A DNA stretch of 8,946 nucleotides from the NCBI GenBank assembly GCA_017416885.1, contig JAFQAM010000253.1:1-8946 (forward strand), read 5' to 3'. Position numbers and translations under genes: made by a program. The stretch comes from Clostridia bacterium (GTDB lineage Bacteria; Bacillota; Clostridia; Oscillospirales; CAG-272). The notes under the pieces were generated by a model. It saw only the letters and a list, made by a program, of their open reading frames with translations. It made no database searches and had not been told where the DNA came from. Shown here piece by piece: positions 4,788 to 8,946 of this stretch (position 1 is the stretch's first letter; every line of letters starts with the position of its first letter).

Positions 4788-6476
4788 TTAATTGTATTGG
4801 TAGGTGATTGTCTGGGCGTACTGTGTTTGTTGCAGCTCGCCGTTTATTGTGCTTAGGTACTCTACCTTTTTGCCGTCATAAATATAAGCGCACATTACAA
4901 GAGATAAGCCGTTATGCTCGCTTGTGAAGCCTGTTAAGATAAAGTCAAAGCCTACATATGATGTATTAACGCTTGCTACGATTGTTTTACCGTTTTTGCC
5001 TGTTAGGTCATTTCTTACAGGTGTGATATTTGTTTCGCCCTCGGTTGGCAAATATGCTACGATACCGTAGGATAATGTGTAGCCTGCTTCTGTATATTCC
5101 TTATATGCTTTTTGATTTACCGCATAGCCTACGCACATTTTATCGCCGCCGATTTTATTGGAGTAGCCTGTTAAAGAAAGTATTGCTTCAAGCTCGGTTG
5201 TTTCGGTATATTTACATCCTTCTACTGTGCATTTTGTAATTTTTGCGCCTACTGAAACGAAGCCGTTTTCGTATGTGTAGGTTGTTATCAGCTTATGGTT
5301 GCTGATATCAGGATTTTTTGCAAGATTACATTTTGTACATACTGCAACACAGGATGTTGGATCGGTATAGGTATGTACTCCGTTATTTAAAGCTTCGCAG
5401 TAATTAGCATTATATACGATTGTTGCTTTTGTATAAGTAACACCGTTTGCTAAATCGGTTTTATATTGGTCGTAGGTTATTTGATCTGCCTTAGTAAATC
5501 TGTCATTATCATAGAGTGTACCTAATTTTGATGCATCTGAGCCTGTGTAAATAGTTAATAGAGTTGTATTTGTACCGGTTAGCGAGTTACCACCAATTTT
5601 TTCTATATCACCGTTAAGCACTAATGTATACAGCTTTGAACAATTTGTAAATGTTCGGTCTGAAATTATATTAGTTAATACAACAGCCTTTTCAAGTGAT
5701 TTGCAGTTTTCAAATACGCCTGTGCCAAGCGTTGCATTTGGTACCGTTACACTCGTTATTACTGAGTTAAAGAATGCATAATCGCCAATTGAGGTTACTG
5801 TGCTTGGAATTGAAATTTCAGTTAGTGATGTTGTTGTATGGAATGCTCTTGAGCCTATTTTAGTAATGCCTTCTGCCAAGCTTACATCCGCAAGAGCTTT
5901 ACAGCCATAGAAAGCCATATCGTTAATTTCAGTGCTTGAGCCAACAGTAGCCTTTCTTAAAGCAGTGGCATCTCTTCCAAATTCCTGACCTAACGAGGTT
6001 AAGGAGTTGGGAAGCTCGATTTCTAAAAGAACAGTGTTTTTATAAATCATATATGCACCAAAGGTTGTAACACCCTCAGGTATTTTACAGGTAAGCATTG
6101 AGGTAAATCCTCTATCGCTTCTTAATGCTCTGTCCTCGAAGGAAACGAAGCCTGACGGTACCTCAAGTCTCACTACGGAAGCATAGGTATATTCCCTGCC
6201 TGTTGCTTCGTTTAATGCGGTGAAATTAAGCTCCTTTGATACGGTAAATTTTGTATCGGAGCCATCAATGATATAGTTTGTTGGATATGTGGAATATGTA
6301 CCGTCACCGTTTGACAGTAATACTCTTGATGTGGTATCAAAGTTTTCCTTTACTGTAATTGATGTGATTATTTGTGTTTCTGTCCATTCGGGAATCACTG
6401 TTTCAGCGCTTGCTGTAATTGCGAATATGCAAATCAGCATTGCTACTAATAATGATATCAATAATGTTTTTTTCAT
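4788..6476 (-). CDS. Secreted BspA-like leucine-rich repeat protein
   Basis: 562 residues from the ATG at 6474-6476, chosen because GGAGGA sits just upstream on the minus strand and because MKK then opens a classic signal peptide (hydrophobic core LLISLLVAMLICIFAIT, cleavage after ASA near residue 24). An earlier in-frame ATG at 6506 lacks a ribosome site. Residues about 100-315 are BspA/LRR_5-type repeats (units such as MAFYGCKAL, IPEGVTTFG, IPSTVTSIGDYAF, VFENCKSLEKA), usually binding or adhesion modules. Residues 360-421 hold a Cys/His cluster (C360, C376, C380, C383, H394, C416, C421), perhaps a small metal or disulfide fold. About 430-562 is a further extracellular domain I cannot name. 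There is no LPXTG, no terminal membrane anchor and no visible SLH or dockerin module, so it is probably released. It diverges from an AraC-family regulator. Confidence 0.92.
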   Translation of the reverse strand: MKKTLLISLLVAMLICIFAITASAETVIPEWTETQIITSITVKENFDTTSRVLLSNGDGTYSTYPTNYIIDGSDTKFTVSKELNFTALNEATGREYTYASVVRLEVPSGFVSFEDRALRSDRGFTSMLTCKIPEGVTTFGAYMIYKNTVLLEIELPNSLTSLGQEFGRDATALRKATVGSSTEINDMAFYGCKALADVSLAEGITKIGSRAFHTTTSLTEISIPSTVTSIGDYAFFNSVITSVTVPNATLGTGVFENCKSLEKAVVLTNIISDRTFTNCSKLYTLVLNGDIEKIGGNSLTGTNTTLLTIYTGSDASKLGTLYDNDRFTKADQITYDQYKTDLANGVTYTKATIVYNANYCEALNNGVHTYTDPTSCVAVCTKCNLAKNPDISNHKLITTYTYENGFVSVGAKITKCTVEGCKYTETTELEAILSLTGYSNKIGGDKMCVGYAVNQKAYKEYTEAGYTLSYGIVAYLPTEGETNITPVRNDLTGKNGKTIVASVNTSYVGFDFILTGFTSEHNGLSLVMCAYIYDGKKVEYLSTINGELQQTQYAQTITYQYN

Positions 6477-6499
6477 TTTGTCCTCCAAAATTAAATTAT

Positions 6500-6528
6500 T
6501 TGACATTATGCCACTTTTATGTTACTAT
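6500..6528 (+). promoter_or_regulatory. Predicted promoter for the AraC-family gene
   Basis: A perfect TTGACA (6500-6505), 17 bp, then TACTAT (6523-6528, 4 of 6 to consensus). An overlapping TATAAT occurs at 6528-6533 but without a matching -35. A start near 6535 leaves a leader of about 65 bases. It overlaps the opposing promoter at 6519-6547. Confidence 0.6.
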
Positions 6529-6547
6529 ATAATTAAGGATTTTTCAA
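6519..6547 (-). promoter_or_regulatory. Predicted promoter for the LRR protein gene
   Basis: The minus strand has TTGAAA (6542-6547, 5 of 6 to consensus), 17 bp, then TAACAT (6519-6524, 4 of 6). A start near 6512 gives a leader of about 36 bases. Its -10 shares two bases with the -10 of the opposing promoter, so the two should compete for RNA polymerase. Confidence 0.5.
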
Positions 6548-6598
6548 TTGATTATTTTACATAAAAATAGCATTATTTTATATTTAAGGATTTATTAT

Positions 6599-7462
6599 AT
6601 GAAGGACAGCAGATTTTATTTAGACAATGTAGTAATACCTGAGGGTGTTATAAGCACAAGCTTTGGCAACAATTTTTCAGTTGAGCATCCGTTATTTGTA
6701 AACTGCGGGGCTTGTATTAATACGCCTGTGCAGCATATAAACAAAAGCGATCACGGCAGGCTTGATTACCAGCTATTGTATTTGGTTTCGGGATGTATGA
6801 AGGATATTCTTAACGAAAATGAAACTATATTATATCCCGGTGATGTAATTGTAATTCCGCCTGATACGCCTTGGAAATTCGAGTGCACAGGCGAGGTGAT
6901 TTATTTTTACTGCGTTCACTTTACAGGCTCTGAGGTTAAAAACAGATTGAATGAGTATGGAATAGAATTATTTCCTGAAAAGAATAAGACTTGTTCAGAA
7001 AATGAAATACCTCGGCGGTTTCACAGGCTTTTTGAAGGATTTTCCAAAAAGGACAGGTTTAAAAACAGAGATTTAGCTAATTTTTTAGAGGGAATTCTTA
7101 TTGAGACATCAAGGGCGATTGAACGGGAGCAATTTGAAAAGGCTGTTTTATCTAAATCTATAAGATATATTAATGATTTTTACACTACAAGCATCAGTAT
7201 TCCCTCTCTTGCAAGAATGGAAAACATGTGTGTTTCTTTATTTAATGCCACATTTAAGAAGGCTCTTGGCATTACACCGACTAAGTATATAATTAAATTG
7301 CGTATGCAATATGCTGTTGAGCTTCTTGAAAACAGTGACTTGCCAATCAATGAAATTGCTTCAATGTGCGGTTATAAGGATACAAATTTCTTTATACGAA
7401 CATTTAAGGAAATATTAAAGGTACCGCCTCTTGTGTATAGGAAAAATTTAAAGCACCGATAA
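6599..7462 (+). CDS. AraC-family transcriptional regulator
   Basis: 287 residues from the ATG at 6599-6601, supported by AAGGA eight bases upstream; an in-frame ATT at 6548 lacks a ribosome site. The N-terminal half is a cupin-type ligand-binding domain (about 57-112: YQLLYLVSG, then LYPGDVIVIPPDTPWKF, then YFYCVHF). The C-terminal 100 residues form the double helix-turn-helix domain: SIPSLARMENMCVSLFNATF (about 201-220), then KYIIKLRMQYAVELLE, and INEIASMCGYKDTNFFIRTF (about 250-269) with the family VPPLVYRK end. The PGD and P-W-x-F features match AraC regulators that sense small ligands, often sugars or glycosides. No sugar transporter or hydrolase lies nearby, so the effector is unknown. 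It diverges from the secreted LRR gene with overlapping promoters, so that gene is a candidate target. Its last codons lie within a terminator stem. Confidence 0.95.
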   Translation: MKDSRFYLDNVVIPEGVISTSFGNNFSVEHPLFVNCGACINTPVQHINKSDHGRLDYQLLYLVSGCMKDILNENETILYPGDVIVIPPDTPWKFECTGEVIYFYCVHFTGSEVKNRLNEYGIELFPEKNKTCSENEIPRRFHRLFEGFSKKDRFKNRDLANFLEGILIETSRAIEREQFEKAVLSKSIRYINDFYTTSISIPSLARMENMCVSLFNATFKKALGITPTKYIIKLRMQYAVELLENSDLPINEIASMCGYKDTNFFIRTFKEILKVPPLVYRKNLKHR

Positions 7463-7479
7463 TTCGGTGCTTTAAATTT
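7444..7479. terminator. Shared terminator hairpin covering both convergent gene ends
   Basis: AAATTTAAAGCACCG (7444-7458) pairs perfectly over 15 bp with CGGTGCTTTAAATTT (7465-7479) around loop ATAATT. The AraC-family stop TAA (7460-7462) lies in the loop, and the stop of the opposing gene (7478-7480) overlaps the stem end. The flanks are U-rich on both strands but broken by A residues. The core GCACCG/CGGTGC is the same as in the terminator at 4754-4781. Confidence 0.8.
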
Positions 7480-8056
7480 ATATATTGGGAATTTTTATCA
7501 AATGATTTAATGTTGATTTTTTGGGAATACGCTTGGCTTTTTTAGGCACTTCCTCGTGGAACATTATTAAGACCTTGCTTTTTTCATAGTAGGATATTTC
7601 AACTGTGCTATTACCTATTCTGTTTCTTAATGCAATAGCGTTAAGAAAATGAAGGGGCAATCTTACAAAATTCTTGTTTTCGCTTTCATCAACAAAGCAA
7701 ATCTTGTACCTGTTGAAGCCTTCGCCGTAAATTTGGTCGATATAGCTTCCGTTTTTTCCTGCAAGAACTATTTCTCTTTTTATTTCAGTTACCTTTATTT
7801 TTTCTGTTTTTGTTCTTTTGTGTTTAATATCATTTTTCAAATTGAAATATACTCTTGATGCATAATATTGATACACCGAAATTAAAGCAAAGACTGTAAA
7901 AAACACTGCCATCATCATTACTTTAGTATTAGTATCTGAATCGTAGCAAGCAAAAAAGGACACCGCTGCTACAAAAATCATAAGAAGTATATTTATAAGA
8001 GTTATCATTGAATAATCCTGATAATAAACATCTAAAAGTGTTTCGTTCTTATTCAT
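7478..8056 (-). CDS. Hypothetical two-helix membrane protein with C-terminal soluble domain
   Basis: 192 residues from the ATG at 8054-8056, chosen because GGAG lies five bases upstream on the minus strand; an in-frame ATG at 8098 has no ribosome site and would add 14 residues. Two hydrophobic segments (about 16-38 and 45-66) form a hairpin with a short acidic loop (YDSDTNTK), so both termini are probably cytoplasmic. Residues about 75-180 look mostly beta: EKIKVTEIKREIVLA, then YKICFVDE, then FVRLPLHFLNAI, then STVEISYYEKSKVLIMF, followed by a very basic tail (KKAKRIPKK). No catalytic motif is seen and I recognise no named family. It is convergent with the AraC-family gene and downstream of tadA on the same strand, from which it is separated by a hairpin repeat, so it is probably transcribed alone. 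Confidence 0.82.
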   Translation of the reverse strand: MNKNETLLDVYYQDYSMITLINILLMIFVAAVSFFACYDSDTNTKVMMMAVFFTVFALISVYQYYASRVYFNLKNDIKHKRTKTEKIKVTEIKREIVLAGKNGSYIDQIYGEGFNRYKICFVDESENKNFVRLPLHFLNAIALRNRIGNSTVEISYYEKSKVLIMFHEEVPKKAKRIPKKSTLNHLIKIPNI

Positions 8057-8122
8057 TTTTTCTCCATTAAAAAGCACCGAGCTTATCATCAATTTCATTA
8101 ACTTAAATAATGCAGAAATCTA

Positions 8123-8175
8123 CACCTCATCCGTCAACTTCGTTGACACCTTCCCCTCCAAACAAAGGGGAAGGC
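8123..8175 (+). repeat. Hairpin repeat element, copy B
   Basis: Same orientation and opening (CACCTCATCC) as copy A at 748. The first hairpin is GTCAAC (8133-8138), loop TTC, GTTGAC (8142-8147). The second is CCTTCCCCT (8149-8157), an eight-base loop, AGGGGAAGG (8166-8174), with no mismatch. The stem bases that differ from copy A change together on both sides. The rest of the 189-base gap between 8056 and 8246 holds no gene or convincing promoter that I can see. Confidence 0.88.
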
Positions 8176-8245
8176 GCGTTTACTTGAGTTAATAATATTG
8201 GTAAAATCTGTGCTTTGTTTTTTGAATGTGAGACATTAAAAGCTT

Positions 8246-8692
8246 TTAGCGCTTGGCTTTAAAAAAGCTTTTTAAGATTTGGGAGCACTCGTCCTTTAAG
8301 ATGAAGGGAGTGATCTGAGGCTTGAATAGAGGATAGTCGGTAAGGTTTATCATAGTACCGAAGGCGCCTGCTTTATTATCGGGGGCGCCATAGACTACTC
8401 TTTCTATTCGGGAATTAATTATTGCACCTGCGCACATTGGACACGGCTCTAAGGTGACATAGAGCGTACAGCCAACAAGCCGCCATCCGCCAAGGATTTT
8501 ACAGGCTTCATTTATCGCCTTGATTTCGGCGTGGTGCAGCGCGTTTTTGTCCTTTTCTCTTGTGTTATAGGCTCTTGCAAGTATTTCGCCGTTTCGCACA
8601 ATTATAGCGCCTACGGGAACCTCGTCCTCGGCCTCTGCCTTTTTTGCCTCAATGAGCGCTTCGCGCATATATAATTCGTCTTGACTTATCAT
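8246..8692 (-). CDS. tadA: tRNA-specific adenosine deaminase TadA
   Basis: 148 residues, close to the usual TadA length. It deaminates A34 to inosine in the wobble position of tRNA-Arg(ACG), letting one tRNA read CGU, CGC and CGA. The zinc deaminase signature is complete: H54-A-E56 (zinc ligand and proton-shuttle glutamate) and P-C84-P-M-C87 (zinc ligands). VPVGAIIV, HHAEIKAI, LYVTLEPCPMCAGAI and YGAPDNKAGA are typical and separate it from free-nucleoside or guanine deaminases. The ATG overlaps the TGA of the upstream topoisomerase gene (ATGA, 8689-8692), so translation is probably coupled; no separate ribosome site is obvious. No clear intrinsic terminator follows, only AAAAGCTTTT at 8238-8247 and the hairpin repeat at 8123-8175. 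Confidence 0.97.
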   Translation of the reverse strand: MISQDELYMREALIEAKKAEAEDEVPVGAIIVRNGEILARAYNTREKDKNALHHAEIKAINEACKILGGWRLVGCTLYVTLEPCPMCAGAIINSRIERVVYGAPDNKAGAFGTMINLTDYPLFKPQITPFILKDECSQILKSFFKAKR

Positions 8693-8946
8693 ATATCGGC
8701 AAGGTCCATATATCTTGGTCCGTTTTCGGCAATAAATGCTTTTCTTGCCACAATATCGTCGCCAAGTAATGTTTCAAAAATTCTTTGTGTTTCGTATTCG
8801 TCTGCCGGGCTAACCTGAATAAGTCTTCTTGTTTCGGGGTTCATTGTGGTTTGCCACATCATATCAGGCTCGTTTTCACCAAGACCCTTAGAACGCTGAA
8901 TGGTGTACTTTTTGCCCTCTAATTTTTCTATAATTTCAGCCTTTTC
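8689..8946 (-). CDS. Type IIA DNA topoisomerase B subunit (GyrB/ParE family), C-terminal 85 residues
   Basis: Only the C-terminus is in the window; the frame runs off the right edge. The visible part contains RSKGLGENEPDMMWQTTMN, matching the YKGLGEM-type segment near the end of the TOPRIM region, then PETRRLIQV, then IFETLLGDD and ARKAFIAENGPRYMDLADI, the usual C-terminal signature of GyrB and ParE. The subunit supplies ATPase and TOPRIM functions for strand passage with a GyrA/ParC partner. The variant KGLGENEP in place of KGLGEMNP and the long end suggest the ParE-like or second GyrB-like paralogue common in Clostridia, but gyrB and parE cannot be told apart from this fragment. Its TGA overlaps the tadA start by four bases. 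Confidence 0.93.
   Translation of the reverse strand, partial: EKAEIIEKLEGKKYTIQRSKGLGENEPDMMWQTTMNPETRRLIQVSPADEYETQRIFETLLGDDIVARKAFIAENGPRYMDLADI

Noticed and set aside
6477..6506. Earlier ATG for the LRR protein
   Set aside because: No ribosome site. GGAGGA before the ATG at 6476 and the signal peptide place the true start there.
6548..6598. Upstream in-frame extension of the AraC-type gene
   Set aside because: It begins at ATT without a ribosome site and lies in the leader. AAGGA before the ATG at 6599 is convincing.
7649..7858. Plus-strand open frame of 69 codons
   Set aside because: Antisense to the 8056-7478 gene; Phe/Tyr-rich composition mirrors AT-rich antisense, with no start context.
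8057..8098. Upstream ATG for the 192-residue membrane protein
   Set aside because: No ribosome site, and the 14 added residues do not extend a domain. GGAG precedes the ATG at 8056.
8057..8122. Promoter for the 8056-7478 gene
   Set aside because: Only weak -10-like words (TTTAAT, GATAAG) without a -35 at the right distance.
8238..8247. AAAAGCTTTT as a tadA terminator
   Set aside because: It is a palindrome with no room for a loop and no U-tract beyond it, so it is not a convincing intrinsic terminator.

Overview
The window looks like chromosomal DNA of an AT-rich, Gram-positive anaerobe of the class Clostridia, most likely an uncultured gut Oscillospirales-type lineage. The signs are strong AGGAGG-type ribosome sites, SigA-like promoters, GTG and TTG starts, a LytTR/DUF3021 pair, a BspA-like leucine-rich repeat exoprotein, and two copies of a CACCTCATCCGTC hairpin repeat of a kind I associate with Clostridia. 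The taxonomy is inferred from style and not from a marker gene. No rRNA, tRNA, CRISPR array, transposase or prophage gene was seen.

Layout. (1) 1-1373: the 3' two-thirds of a PLP-dependent class I/II aminotransferase, then a small hairpin repeat inserted exactly after its stop and flanked by a 46-bp duplication of the gene's own tail, then a two-helix membrane protein with a C-terminal zinc ribbon, ending at a bidirectional terminator. (2) 3318-1379, minus strand: a near-consensus SigA promoter drives a LytTR-only regulator, a DUF3021-type four-helix membrane protein and a second, translationally coupled four-helix membrane protein. A fourth membrane protein follows with its own promoter and a TTG start. 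(3) 3319-4781, plus strand: an ECF sigma factor fused to a long C-terminal domain. It has a SigA-like promoter and, just downstream, an ECF-like promoter (TGAACC, then CGAC) that suggests autoregulation. (4) 6547-4754, minus strand: a secreted BspA-like LRR protein. It is divergent from (5) an AraC-family regulator (6599-7462), and their predicted promoters overlap. (6) 8056-7478: an orphan two-helix membrane protein whose stop shares a hairpin with the araC-type gene. (7) 8099-8245: a second hairpin repeat. (8) 8946-8246, minus strand: the C-terminus of a type IIA topoisomerase B subunit (GyrB/ParE family) overlapping tadA by ATGA.

How the parts may work together: the middle of the window is dense in regulation. 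A probable LytTR regulatory system (cytosolic LytTR regulator held by a membrane partner) and a self-regulated ECF sigma factor diverge from one 221-bp control region, and an AraC regulator diverges from an exported protein. Those regulatory links are inference. The housekeeping genes lie at the two edges. The best leads for something new are the ECF sigma C-terminal domain with its internal ribosome site, the extra membrane protein in the LytTR operon, and the duplicated gene tail around the hairpin repeat.
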